A DNA stretch of 64,000 nucleotides, taken from the NCBI RefSeq assembly GCF_000785785.1, contig NZ_JRQN01000008.1, positions 29,280 to 93,279 on the forward strand, written 5' to 3'. Below, piece by piece: positions 27,318 to 38,536 of this stretch. Under the pieces are notes generated by a model. The model saw only the letters and a list, made by a program, of their open reading frames with translations, ran no database searches and had not been told where the DNA came from. Position 1 is the stretch's first letter. Each line of letters starts with the position of its first letter. The position numbers and the translations under genes are program-made. This DNA is from Streptococcus uberis. GTDB lineage: Bacteria > Bacillota > Bacilli > Lactobacillales > Streptococcaceae.

Positions 27318-27462
27318 TTCAATTCTCCTATTTCTAAGTTTTCCATATTATTTTAACACAAATTACCCTAAACAAACACTAAAAGAGATAATTTTCTCAA
27401 TCTTTTCAGTCATACTATTCAGGATCTTTCTTTTATCCTATTAAAAACAGTAAATCATGCAT

Positions 27463-27489
27463 TTATCACTCCTAATAATAGAGTGCTAA
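27463..27489. promoter_or_regulatory. CIRCE element (HrcA operator) upstream of clpE
   Basis: TTATCACTC (27463-27471), nine bases, then GAGTGCTAA (27481-27489). Consensus CIRCE is TTAGCACTC-N9-GAGTGCTAA, so the right arm is perfect and the left arm has one difference. It lies just upstream of the clpE -35. HrcA control of clpE is inferred. Confidence 0.75.
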
Positions 27490-27506
27490 AACAAGGAACT
27501 TTTTAC

Positions 27507-27534
27507 TTGATTTCCTCTAAGAGGGTGCTATAAT
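27507..27534 (+). promoter_or_regulatory. clpE promoter
   Basis: TTGATT (27507-27512) and TATAAT (27529-27534) are separated by 16 bases. The CtsR site begins 12 bases beyond the -10, where it would block a polymerase at the start point. Confidence 0.72.
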
Positions 27535-27546
27535 ATGGTTATAAAG

Positions 27547-27563
27547 TTTGACCTTGTTTGACT
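27547..27563. promoter_or_regulatory. CtsR operator upstream of clpE
   Basis: TTTGACC-TTG-TTTGACT is a tandem heptad with three-base spacing, the reverse reading of the CtsR consensus GGTCAAA-NNN-GGTCAAA. It lies immediately downstream of the -10, typical for CtsR repression of clp genes. Confidence 0.85.
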
Positions 27564-27604
27564 ATAAGTCAATCACGTTAATAGAAATGCAATGGAGGTA
27601 TTCT

Positions 27605-29882
27605 ATGCTCTGTCAAAATTGTCAATTAAATGAAGCTTCAATCCATTTATATACTAATGTCAATGGGAAACAAAAACAAATTGATTTGTGTCAAAATTGT
27701 TACCAAATCATGAAAACTGATGCTAATAATTCCATTTTAGGTGGTATTGGTGCTCGAAATGAGTCAAAACAGGATCCAGTCAATCCATTTTTTGATGATT
27801 TCTTTGGAGATCTCAATAACTTTAGATCTTTTGGAGATCTTCCAAATACCCCTCCAACACAAGCCGGAGGTAATGGTGGGAACAATGGAAAAATCCCTAA
27901 CCAACAGTCTTCTCGCCACCAAGCGTCACAGACAAATCAGCAAGCTAAAGGCTTACTTGAAGAATTTGGTATTAATGTGACTGACATTGCTCGTAAAGGT
28001 GGCATAGACCCTGTAATTGGACGCGATGAAGAAATCACACGCGTTATTGAAATTCTAAATCGACGAACTAAAAATAACCCCGTCCTAATCGGAGAACCTG
28101 GTGTTGGGAAAACGGCTGTCGTCGAAGGGTTAGCCCAAAAAATTGTTGATAGTGATGTTCCCTATAAACTCCAGGGGAAACAAGTCATCCGCTTAGATGT
28201 GGTCAGTCTTGTTCAAGGAACAGGCATCCGTGGCCAGTTTGAAGAACGCATGCAAAAATTGATGGAAGAAATCAGAAATCGACAAGATGTCATTTTATTT
28301 ATTGATGAGATTCATGAAATTGTCGGTGCCGGGAATGCTGGTGACGGGAATATGGATGCTGGAAATATTTTAAAACCAGCCTTAGCTCGTGGCGAGTTAC
28401 AACTTGTTGGGGCAACAACTCTAAATGAATACCGTATCATTGAAAAAGATGCCGCCCTTGAACGGAGAATGCAACCTGTCAAAGTTGAAGAGCCATCTGT
28501 TGAAGAAACAATAACTATTCTAAAAGGTATTCAAGGTAAATATGAAGATTACCATCATGTGAAATATACTGATGATGCCATTAGTGCAGCAGCAACATTA
28601 TCTAATCGTTATATTCAAGATCGTTTTTTACCAGATAAAGCCATTGATCTATTGGACGAGGCTGGTTCAAAATTGAATTTGACTTTAACCTTCGTTGATC
28701 CAAAAGAGATTGATCAGCGTCTCGTCGAAGCTGAAAACTTAAAAGCGCAAGCTACTCGTGATGAAGACTATGAACGCGCAGCTTATTTCCGTGATCAAAT
28801 CATTAAATATAAAGACTTACAAAAACAAAAAGTTGAACAAGAAGATACGCCGATCATCACCGAAAAAACAATTGAGAGTATCCTTGAAGAAAAAACGAGT
28901 ATTCCTGTTGGCGAGTTAAAAGAAAAAGAACAATCGCAATTGATTCACCTAGCAGATGACCTTAAATCTCATGTCATTGGGCAAGACGATGCCGTTGATA
29001 AGATTGCAAAAGCTATTCGTCGTAATCGCGTTGGTCTCGGCTCACCAAATCGTCCTATTGGTTCTTTCCTATTTGTAGGGCCAACTGGGGTCGGCAAAAC
29101 TGAATTATCGAAACAATTAGCTATCGAACTCTTTGGTAGTGCTGATAACATGATTCGTTTTGACATGTCAGAGTATATGGAAAAATGCGGTTTCTAAATT
29201 AGTCGGTGCCCCTCCTGGTTATGTTGGCTATGATGAGGCTGGGCAATTGACTGAAAAAGTCCGTCGTAACCCTTATTCTCTGATTTTACTGGATGAAATT
29301 GAAAAAGCGCATCCTGATGTGATGCACATGTTCCTTCAAGTATTAGATGATGGTCGTTTGACGGATGGGCAGGGCCGAACAGTAAGCTTTAAAGATACTA
29401 TTATTATTATGACCTCAAATGCTGGAACTAGTACAAATGAAGCATCGGTTGGTTTTGGGGCTGCCCGCGAAGGCCGAACTTCTTCTGTTCTGGGACAATT
29501 ATCACATTTCTTCAATCCTGAATTTATGAACCGATTTGACGGTATTATTGAATTCCAAACATTAAACAAAGATAACCTCTTACATATTGTTGATTTAATG
29601 TTAGCTGATGTCAATGACAGACTCAATCAAAATGGCCTACATTTAGATGTGACTGGTAAGGTTAAAGAGAAGCTTGTCGACCTTGGTTATAATCCCAAAA
29701 TGGGTGCTCGACCTTTACGTCGCACTATTCAAGATTACATTGAAGATGCCATTACTGACTTTTACCTAGAAAATCCAAGTGAAAAAGAACTAAAAGCAAT
29801 GATGACAAGCAATGGTAATATTATTATAAAATCTGCTAAAAAAACAAGTCCTATTGTGAAAGAAGATTCAAAAGCTAATTAA
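27605..29882 (+). CDS. clpE: ATP-dependent Clp protease ATP-binding subunit ClpE, frameshifted by two bases
   Basis: Hsp100 unfoldase that works with ClpP. From the ATG at 27605 (GGAGG six to seven bases upstream) it starts with a zinc finger, CQNC...CQNC (about 3-35). The first AAA domain has [13 protein letters not shown], then comes a UVR-type coiled coil, and the second AAA domain has [13 protein letters not shown]. At 29185 the frame breaks: MEKCGF and a stop replace the usual [19 protein letters not shown]. Two missing bases (CA) restore it, giving about 759 residues, ending at 29882. Unlike the other breaks, this is not a one-base homopolymer change, so a real mutation is less easily excluded. 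CIRCE and CtsR sites lie upstream. Confidence 0.9.
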
Positions 29883-29886
29883 AAAG

Positions 29887-29923
29887 AAAAGTTGATATTA
29901 GGGAGCCCCTTTTATCAACTTTT
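29887..29923 (+). terminator. clpE terminator
   Basis: AAAAGTTGATA (29887-29897) and TATCAACTTTT (29913-29923) form a perfect stem ending in Ts, five bases past the clpE stop. Confidence 0.88.
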
Positions 29924-30022
29924 TTGCTAGTTATCTTATTATGTAAATGTTCAAACAAATAAAAAAAAATGAAGCGCTATCCTTTTTTTTTTTAGTATAA
30001 TATAAGCAAGGAGGGAACCCTT

Positions 30023-30472
30023 ATGACAGTTCCAAAATTCGGTGAAAAGATTGATGGAAAAGAGTACATCTCTCGCTATGGCGTTTATGCAGTGATTCCA
30101 AATCATACTCAAACAGAAATTGTATTAGTTCAAGCCCCTAACGGCTCATGGTTTCTACCTGGTGGTGAAATTGAAAAAGGTGAAGATCATTCCTCTGCCC
30201 TCGAGAGAGAATTGATTGAAGAGCTAGGTTACTCTGCTCAAATTGGCTATTATTATGGACAAGCGGATGAATATTTTTATTCTCGACATAGAGATACCTA
30301 CTACTATAATCCCGCTTATCTTTACGAAGTGACAGCTTATACAATTGAGGGTGATCCTCTAGAAGACTTCAATAATATTGCTTGGTTCCCAATCGAAACC
30401 GCAATAGCTAAACTAAAACGCGGAAGCCACAAATGGGCAATCAAAGAATGGCAAAAAAAACACCATTCCTAA
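30023..30472 (+). CDS. NUDIX hydrolase
   Basis: A 149-residue NUDIX pyrophosphatase. The NUDIX box is intact: GGEIEKGEDHSSALERELIE then EELG (about residues 47-72), including the metal-binding REL-EE glutamates. The substrate (oxidised or alarmone nucleotides, or others) cannot be told. AAGGAGGGAA precedes the ATG. The gene sits in the order clpE-NUDIX-DUF1827, conserved in streptococci, and the next gene starts about 50 bases later, so they may share a transcript. Confidence 0.9.
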   Translation: MTVPKFGEKIDGKEYISRYGVYAVIPNHTQTEIVLVQAPNGSWFLPGGEIEKGEDHSSALERELIEELGYSAQIGYYYGQADEYFYSRHRDTYYYNPAYLYEVTAYTIEGDPLEDFNNIAWFPIETAIAKLKRGSHKWAIKEWQKKHHS

Positions 30473-30521
30473 TGAAAATATAGATTCATAAACATGATGA
30501 TCTATTAAAGAGGAGGAATTT

Positions 30522-30827
30522 ATGAGACTCATAAATACAACAGGCAGTCACCCAGAACTTGTAAGAAACCAGCTGACCAATACTGATGCTAAATTAGTTG
30601 AAGTATATTCTGCCGGAAATACAGATGTCATCTTCACAATGGCACCTAAACATTATGAATTATTAATTACAAATAAATACCGTGCCATTAAAGAAGAAGA
30701 ATTAGAAGTCATTCGTGAATTTTTCCTTAAACGTAAAATTGATCAAAATCGTGTCATAAAAGGTAAGACCAAAATGGTACACACCAATAATCTGATTGAA
30801 ATATCATTTCCAATAAAAGAAGACTAA
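30522..30827 (+). CDS. DUF1827 family protein
   Basis: A 101-residue cytoplasmic protein with the DUF1827 pattern: MRLINTTGSHPELVRNQL, a VDVIF-like strand (NTDVIFTMAPKHYELLI) and a basic middle (FFLKRKIDQNRV). The function is unknown. It follows the NUDIX gene behind AAAGAGGAGGAA, a strong ribosome site. Its stop lies inside the stem of a perfect bidirectional terminator. Confidence 0.85.
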   Translation: MRLINTTGSHPELVRNQLTNTDAKLVEVYSAGNTDVIFTMAPKHYELLITNKYRAIKEEELEVIREFFLKRKIDQNRVIKGKTKMVHTNNLIEISFPIKED

Positions 30828-30848
30828 CTGTTATAGTTAGTCTTCTTT
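30816..30848. terminator. Bidirectional terminator after DUF1827
   Basis: AAAGAAGACTAACT (30816-30829) and AGTTAGTCTTCTTT (30835-30848) are exact complements with a five-base loop and T/A tracts on both sides. It ends the clpE-NUDIX-DUF1827 direction and backs up the ileS terminator from the opposite side. Confidence 0.88.
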
Positions 30849-30879
30849 TATTACTCTTTAAACAATAATCACATCTAAA

Positions 30880-30920
30880 ACACCCCAATCATCAGATTTT
30901 TTGTCCAATAATTGGGGTGT
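30880..30920 (-). terminator. ileS terminator
   Basis: ACACCCCAAT (30880-30889) and ATTGGGGTGT (30911-30920) form a perfect ten-base stem. The minus strand continues into TTTT. It lies 50 bases beyond the ileS stop. Confidence 0.78.
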
Positions 30921-30970
30921 CATATCTCTTATCTTAACTTTGAAACTGACTAAAACGTCAAGTTAATGAC

Positions 30971-33765
30971 TTAGTTTGTTTCAAATCCTTGAGCTACTGC
31001 TTCAGGGAAGTTTTCTTCAATGATTTTTGCACTTGCATCACAGACAAATGCTCCATAAGGACGCATTCTTGTCGTCGGATCCACACGGCGAGAACGTTCA
31101 CAAACTTCACCTTCTGCATGTTCAACAGTAAATGCAATACCATCAAATGCCACTGCATTTTCAGGAGCATCTTCAAGATCTGCAACTGTTAATTGAGAGA
31201 CGATCATTAATAAGGCAATATCACTATCTAATGCTGTTAAAAGTGTTTTAACTTGTGGACTAGCATAAATTGTTAAGTGAGCTTCTAGGGATTTACCAAT
31301 AATTTTTTCATTTCGAGCTTCTTCTAATGCTTTTTGAGCTTGTGTACGAAGTACCATGAATGATTCCCAGGCTGATAAGATATCCTCTTCACCTTCAAAG
31401 GTTTCAGCTACTGGTAATTCTGATAACTGAACAAATTCTTCATTTTCAAATTCTAAATATGACCAAATTTCTTCCGCTGTATGAGGTAAAATTGGAGTTA
31501 ATAATTTAGTAATCTTAACCAAGACATCATAGAATACTGTTTGCATACGACGACGTTCTAGGCTATTAGCTCCTTCAATATAAACAACATCTTTTGCAAA
31601 ATCAAGATAGAATGCAGATAAATCAATCGTCACAAAGTTAACAACTGCTTTGTAGATTGCCATGAAGTCATAGCTTGCATAAGAATTATTAATGACTTCT
31701 ACTAATTTGTTAAATTTGATTGTCATATACTTATCAACAGCGGCAAGATTTTCATAAGAAACTGTATCAGTATTAGGATTGAAATCTGAAGTATTAGCAA
31801 TCAAGAAACGTAGCGTATTTCTGATTTTACGATAAGTTTCTGAAACTTGACCAAGAATTTCCATTGATACACGAACATCATTATCAGTATCAACCGATGT
31901 TACCCAAAGACGTAGGATTTCTGCACCGTACTGTTTTGCGACATCATTTGGAGAAATGATATTCCCTTTTGATTTAGACATTTTCTCGCCTTTACCGTCT
32001 AATACAAAACCTTGCGACAAAATAGACTTATAAGGAGTGTGACCATTAACAGCAACCGATGTAATTAATGATGAATTAAACCAGCCACGGTACTGATCTG
32101 AGCCTTCTAGGTATAAATCAGCTGGATATTCCAAATGATCACGGGCATTCATAACACCGTTCCAAGATGAACCTGAATCAAACCAAACATCCATGATATC
32201 AGTTTCTTTTGTAAATTCACCATTTGGTGAACCTGGATGCGTAAAGCCTTCTGGTAAGAGTTCTTTAGCTTCTTTTTTCCACCAAATAATCGAACCTTCT
32301 ACTTCAAAGAGATTAGCAACATGGTCAGTTACGTCTTTAGACATAATCGCTGTACCATCTTCAGCATAGAAGATAGGTAGTGGAACACCCCAAGCACGTT
32401 GACGAGAGATTACCCAGTCACCACGGTCACGAATCATGTTAAATAGACGTGTTTTACCCCATGATGGATGGAAATTAACTTTTTCGATTTCATCTAAGAT
32501 ATCTTGTCTAAAGTCGGAAACTGATGCAAACCATTGAGGAACAGCACGCCAGATAATTGCTTTTTAGTACGCCAATCGAATGGATATGAGTGGTTGATGA
32601 CTTCACTAGCTAATAATAAGTCACCTAATTTTTCTTTTACAATTGGGGTAACTTTATCATAAAACTGACCTTGAAAATCTGGACCAGCATTTTCCATCAT
32701 CATTCCGCGTCCATCAACTGTTACGGCAACTTCTAATTTATATTTACTTCCGACATTATAGTCATCTTCACCAAAACCTGGTGCTGTATGGACAATACCT
32801 GTACCTGAGTCAAGTGTAACGTGGTCACCTAAGATAACTAATTCATCAACTTCTCTATCCCAAGGATGCTCAGTCACAATATACTCTAATTCACTTCCTT
32901 TGAAGCTATTAAGAACCTCAAATTCAGTCCAATCAAATTTACTTGCTAAGCTATCCAGCAATCCTTCTGCAACAACGTATTTACGGTCACTTCCAAGAGG
33001 TTGAACTTGAACATAGTCCATATCAGGACCAACTGTTAAACCACGTGACGCAGTTACTGTGAATGGTGTTGTTGTCCACACAACGATATAAGTATCTGTA
33101 TCTAATTTACCTTTGCCATCTTTTACTTTGTTGGCGTAGTATAATGAGGTTGAATCAATATCATGGTACTCAATTTCAGCTTCAGCTAAGGCTGACTCTG
33201 AAGACCATGACCAATAAACTGGTTTTGCACCGCGATAAATATAGCCTTTATCAGCCATTGCACCAAAAACGCGAATTTGATCTGCTTCATATTGAGGCAT
33301 CAAAGTTACATAAGGGTTATCCCAATCAGCTGATACGCCTAAACGTTTGAAATCTTCTCGCTGTTTATCAACCTGGCTAAGGGCGTATTCGCGACACATT
33401 TCCAAATACTCAGTCAAGCCCATTTCTTTACGTTTAACACCTTTTTTAGCTAATACCTGTTCAATAGGTAGGCCATGTGTATCCCATCCCGGAACATATG
33501 GTGCTTGGTAACCAGACATTGATTTAGAACGAACAATGATATCTTTTGAAATTTTATTAAGAGCATGCCCTACGTGAATATTTCCATTGGCATAAGGCGG
33601 TCCATCATGTAAATGAAAACTTGGTTTTCCTTCATTTAATTGTTGACGTTTTTGGTAAATATTAGCTTGAAACCATGCTTCTTGCCATTGAGGTTCTTTA
33701 TTAGGAAGTCCTGCTCTCATTGGAAAAGCAGTTTTTCCAAGATTTAACGTTTCTTTTAATTTCAT
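30971..33765 (-). CDS. ileS: Isoleucine--tRNA ligase, one-base frameshift
   Basis: Class I synthetase charging tRNA-Ile. The start is the ATG at 33765 behind AAGGAG. N-terminal HIGH-type motif [18 protein letters not shown] (about 55-72), the editing domain, and KMSKSKGN (near residue 595) are present. Near 32564 one C is missing, so ...RTKK runs into a wrong frame. Restoring it gives [13 protein letters not shown] and a continuous 931-residue protein. The C-terminal zinc region reads CERS...CDAS, where CxxC pairs would be expected. An upstream T-box controls it. ileS is essential, so the break is almost surely a sequencing error. Confidence 0.93.
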
Positions 33766-33804
33766 TTTTAACTCCTTAGTCATCTGTAATCTAATTGACA
33801 ATAT

Positions 33805-33992
33805 AAAAAGAGCCTTATCCTAGAAAGGACGAAAGCTCGCGGTACCACCTTAATTTAGAATAAATTCTTATTCCCTCTTTTGCTCGTAAGGTGAGCCAAC
33901 CTTCTAACTTACTTGATTCAGTTAGAAAGATAGAAAATGATAATGATATTTACTAGGGAATGCAGAGCTCTCATCATTCTCTACTTGCTGTA
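33805..33992 (-). ncRNA. T-box riboswitch of ileS
   Basis: The T-box sequence AAGGTGGTACCGCG is on the minus strand at 33838-33851. It is followed by a terminator (GAGCTTTCGTCC / GGATAAGGCTC, then Ts; 33805-33838). Upstream a long stem I can be drawn between about 33975-33990 and 33930-33945, with tandem ATC/ATT isoleucine codons (33940-33952) near the specifier position. A second hairpin, CTTTCTAACT/AGTTAGAAGG, lies at 33902-33930. Uncharged tRNA-Ile would favour the antiterminator and raise ileS expression. Confidence 0.92.
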
Positions 33993-34019
33993 CTTATGGT
34001 AAATAACATTGTGTTTTTC

Positions 34020-34784
34020 TTATTCTTCAATATTTAATTTAAAAGTTTGTGTTTCATTAAGATTAATAGCTGGTTCACTTGGTTCGCTGTTGAAATGATC
34101 AAGATTTGCGTTTTCCAATTCTTTATTACTTTCATCTACACGACGCTGTAATTCTTCCATTTCTTCAGGAGTGAATTGGCGTGTTGCATCAAATGATGAG
34201 CTATCTTCTGATTCAGGAATTTCCTCATCCAAAACTTCTTTAACAACTTCTTTAAATGCTGCATCTGAATTTTGAAGATAAATTGCTGTTGGTTGTAATA
34301 ACTCATCCCACTCAGGTGAACTAGCTAAGTTCAATTGTGCTTCAATAGAAGAAATGAGACGTTGGTGGAAGACACGTGTTTGACGTTTCAATTCTTCCGT
34401 TTCAACAGCTACACGTTTTGCTTCATCTGTCGCATCACGTAACATTTGATTTGATTTAGCTTTTGATTCATCCAATAAATGTTGAGCATCATAGTTAGCT
34501 TTACTAACAAGATTTGAAGCTTCAGAATTAGCCGAAGCTTTCACCTTCTCAGCTGTTTCTTGTGCTAAAATAACTGATTGGCTCAAAGATTCTTTCATTT
34601 CGTCAAAGTAAGAAAGCTTCTCTTCCAAGCTTTTAATTTTTGCTTCCTGTTCACGATTTTTTTTCACAAGTGCTTCGTAATCGTCAACAAGAATATCTAA
34701 AAATTCATTTACTTCTTCTTCGCTATATCCACGAAATTTTGTTTTAAACGTTTTATCTTTAATTTCAAGTGCTGTAAGTGCCAT
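34020..34784 (-). CDS. divIVA: Cell division protein DivIVA
   Basis: A 254-residue coiled-coil protein that recognises curved membrane at the septum and poles. The N-terminal lipid-binding domain reads TALEIKDKTFKTKFRGYSEE (about 4-23). A coiled coil continues to about 170, and an acidic tail rich in Glu, Ser and Asn follows. It ends the ftsA-ftsZ-ylmE-sepF-ylmG-ylmH-divIVA run, nine bases after ylmH. The ileS leader begins almost at its stop codon. Confidence 0.95.
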   Translation of the reverse strand: MALTALEIKDKTFKTKFRGYSEEEVNEFLDILVDDYEALVKKNREQEAKIKSLEEKLSYFDEMKESLSQSVILAQETAEKVKASANSEASNLVSKANYDAQHLLDESKAKSNQMLRDATDEAKRVAVETEELKRQTRVFHQRLISSIEAQLNLASSPEWDELLQPTAIYLQNSDAAFKEVVKEVLDEEIPESEDSSSFDATRQFTPEEMEELQRRVDESNKELENANLDHFNSEPSEPAINLNETQTFKLNIEE

Positions 34785-34793
34785 TATTTCTCC

Positions 34794-35588
34794 TTATTTA
34801 CGTATCGTTTTACTGATTGTTAATTTAAACTTTCCATTTTTACTTAAACCATTTTCTGATGAAATTTTGAATCGTCCATACCCTCTAACGCTTACCATAT
34901 CATCTACAGAAAGGTTATCTGATATTTTAATGACTTTTCGATAATTAACTTTCACTTTTTCAGACTCAATCAATCTGATGGCTTGACTTCGAGAAAGTTT
35001 TAAGACAGAAGCAATTAAGCGATCAACTCTTAAACTTGATACCATTAGCTCAATTTGTGACATATCAGCAGATGATATGATTAGCTGACTAATTGGTATT
35101 TCTTTAAGTATCACACTAGCTTTAGCTATTCTAGAAATATTTCCCAAAAAGTAATTGCGTAAATGATGACAGATCATTAGTTGGGCATAACCGCCTTCAA
35201 CAAGAATATCACCAATTAGTTCTCTTTTAATCCCTAATTCATTAATTAGGGTGCCAAGAATCTGCGCATGCGTCAATTGATTGAATTTTGAATTGTAATT
35301 AATTTCAAGTAATGTTATTTCAAAATCTTCCTTTTTGAAGTGATAATAAGCGGGCGCTATTATCACTCTTCCGTATTCTGTTCCATAATAATCGTTGGAA
35401 CTATATACTAATAACTCTGTTGAAGTTACTAAGGATTTTAAAATATCAATTTGTCGTGGATTTAAAAAATCAGTGACATGTATGACATAATTATTTTCAA
35501 CTCGAACAATCAATTCGTTTACTTTATCAATAAAGGAATAATCATCTGGGTGAAAATGCTGGTATCTATCCTTAACATTAACCATCAT
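34794..35588 (-). CDS. ylmH: YlmH family RNA-binding protein (S4 domain)
   Basis: The 264-residue protein has a YlmH-specific N-terminal domain (about 1-175) and a C-terminal S4 RNA-binding domain (about 185-245, LRVDRLIASVLKLSRSQAIR with KVNYRKV). Homologues bind RNA or ribosomes and affect division or ribosome rescue. The precise role here is not known. Its ATG overlaps the ylmG stop as ATGA, with a second ATG immediately after, so the exact start is 35588 or 35585. Confidence 0.9.
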   Translation of the reverse strand: MMVNVKDRYQHFHPDDYSFIDKVNELIVRVENNYVIHVTDFLNPRQIDILKSLVTSTELLVYSSNDYYGTEYGRVIIAPAYYHFKKEDFEITLLEINYNSKFNQLTHAQILGTLINELGIKRELIGDILVEGGYAQLMICHHLRNYFLGNISRIAKASVILKEIPISQLIISSADMSQIELMVSSLRVDRLIASVLKLSRSQAIRLIESEKVKVNYRKVIKISDNLSVDDMVSVRGYGRFKISSENGLSKNGKFKLTISKTIRK

Positions 35589-35839
35589 ATAAAAATTTGA
35601 ATAAGAATTCTACTCAAAAAGTTTAAAGCTAGAATAACAACCAATATTGTAAAGTCCATCCCAGCAAATTGCAAAGGGAAACTTCTAAAAGGTTTAATAA
35701 GTGGTTCAACTAATTGACGAACCCATCTCCCAAATCTTGTATGATAGGCACCTGGAAACCATGATAGTAAGGCATAGGCAACTAACAAATAGGTATAGAG
35801 TCTTATGATGTTAAGTAAAATATATAATATAAATCCCAT
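35585..35839 (-). CDS. ylmG: YggT family membrane protein YlmG
   Basis: An 84-residue membrane protein with two helices (about 2-24 and 58-80). The conserved middle is ALLSWFPGAYHTRFGRWVRQ followed by LVEPLIKPFRSFPLQ. Members of the family sit in the division cluster of Gram-positive bacteria and cyanobacteria and influence nucleoid or septum placement. Its start is four bases after the sepF stop, and its own stop overlaps ylmH, so it is part of one transcript. Confidence 0.92.
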   Translation of the reverse strand: MGFILYILLNIIRLYTYLLVAYALLSWFPGAYHTRFGRWVRQLVEPLIKPFRSFPLQFAGMDFTILVVILALNFLSRILIQIFI

Positions 35840-35842
35840 AAA

Positions 35843-36490
35843 TTAACGTCTCTTCATATCAAAATCATATCCAAAATCTTGATTACTATTAGGGATATTC
35901 ATATCTTCAATATTAACAGATACATTTGACGGGGTCAATAAATACATTGAAGAGCCAACTTTTTGTAAGGTTCCATAAAGAACTTTGCTAGCGCCATCAA
36001 TGAAATCAAGACAACGTCTCGCCTGTGCATCCAACATAAATTGAAAATCAATCAATACACATTCATTTTCTATAAGAAGATCAACGATTTCTTGCGCATC
36101 TTCATATCTTTTGGGATATTTTAATGCAATCGTTGTTTGACCTTGACTTGAGTTTGCCTGAATTTGTTGTTGACTATTGTGTGTTGGTATGGCAGACTGG
36201 TATGAATTATGAGTTGCTTTTCTTTCAGTATTTTCTGTCATTTGACTTCTTGATTGGCTTGGAAAACCAGTAGTGTATTGATTACTAGATCGTGAACTAC
36301 TTGGCTGTTGAACTGGTCTTGAAGTTGGTTGACTAGGTCTAGCTTGTTGTAACGGTTGACTAGGACGACTTGGCTGTTGTGGTTTTTCTTGATCTGCAAC
36401 AGCTTGAACCTGTTCGTCACCTTCTACTTCACTGACTTCATCAGTATCAAAATAAGAAATCATCTTATTGAATGTATCTTTAAATGCCAT
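35843..36490 (-). CDS. sepF: Cell division protein SepF
   Basis: A 215-residue FtsZ-binding protein that anchors and bundles FtsZ filaments. The N-terminal amphipathic membrane helix is [15 protein letters not shown] long Gln/Pro/Ser-rich linker covers about 30-120, and the SepF fold (about 125-215) starts at [20 protein letters not shown] and includes FLDGA-like [10 protein letters not shown] place the start at the ATG at 36490 after GGAG. An earlier in-frame ATG at 36502 overlaps that ribosome site. The linker composition is typical of streptococcal SepF. Confidence 0.93.
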   Translation of the reverse strand: MAFKDTFNKMISYFDTDEVSEVEGDEQVQAVADQEKPQQPSRPSQPLQQARPSQPTSRPVQQPSSSRSSNQYTTGFPSQSRSQMTENTERKATHNSYQSAIPTHNSQQQIQANSSQGQTTIALKYPKRYEDAQEIVDLLIENECVLIDFQFMLDAQARRCLDFIDGASKVLYGTLQKVGSSMYLLTPSNVSVNIEDMNIPNSNQDFGYDFDMKRR

Positions 36491-36502
36491 ATATTTCTCC
36501 AT

Positions 36503-37173
36503 TTACTTAAAGAAAGAGGAGCCTATCCTTATAAATGTTGCACCTTCTTGAATCGCAATCCTATAATCACCACTCATTCCTATGCTTAATTCTGTGAAAG
36601 GCATATTCTTTCTATTTTCTGACTTAAGTGTCTTTCTTAATTGGTTAGCTTGATGAAAAATCTCTCTTATCGTTTCTTCACTTGCTCCAAGTGGCGCCAT
36701 TGTCATTAGCCTACTAATTGAACCTTGTCAAGTTGACTGATGTTTTCAATTATTTGTGGAATCTCAGAAATGGAAAAGCCGTGTTTACTTTCTTCTCCAG
36801 AAATATTTACTTGTAAGAAACATTTAATTGGATGATCTGCTCTTTTTTGTATTTCTTCAGCCAAGCTGACAGAATCTAAAGCATGAAAATAATCGACTAA
36901 ATTAATAACAGACTTTACTTTACGACGTTGAAGACTTCCAATCAAATGCCATGTCAGTTTCTTTTCTTTTAGGGCTTCATACTTATCTAAAAATTTGTCT
37001 ACTCTATTTTCAGCAATATGTGATAAGCCTGTATCCATTAAAGCACTTGCAACTTCTGAATCAACGTATTTGGTTACAGCAATCACATGCACATCTTCTG
37101 GATTACGATGAGCTTTGATTGAAGCTGTTCTAACATCCTCTAAAACTTGGTCTCTATTTTTTTGTAAGTCCAT
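36503..37173 (-). CDS. ylmE: Pyridoxal phosphate homeostasis protein YlmE (YggS), one-base frameshift
   Basis: Alanine-racemase-like PLP-binding protein (PROSC/YggS family) that keeps free PLP in balance. The PLP lysine is in IAVTKYVDSEVA (about 29-40). LTWHLIGSLQRRK and FLQVNISGEESKHGF follow. Near 36711 one T is missing, which puts a stop after QLVG. Restoring it gives QLVGLMTMAPLGASEE and a 223-residue protein ending MSGDYRIAIQEG...RIGSSFF. The gene fits between ftsZ and sepF as in other streptococci. I read the break as a sequencing error. Confidence 0.9.
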
Positions 37174-37177
37174 ATGT

Positions 37178-38517
<1,340 letters not shown>

Positions 38518-38536
38518 TCACTTTTATTACTATCTT

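Noticed and set aside
27127..27444. 105-codon plus-strand open frame upstream of clpE
   Set aside because: It runs antisense through the DUF1797 gene and into AT-rich intergenic sequence. It has no ribosome site, and its composition is not protein-like.
33063..33350. 95-codon plus-strand frame opposite ileS
   Set aside because: Antisense to conserved IleS sequence.
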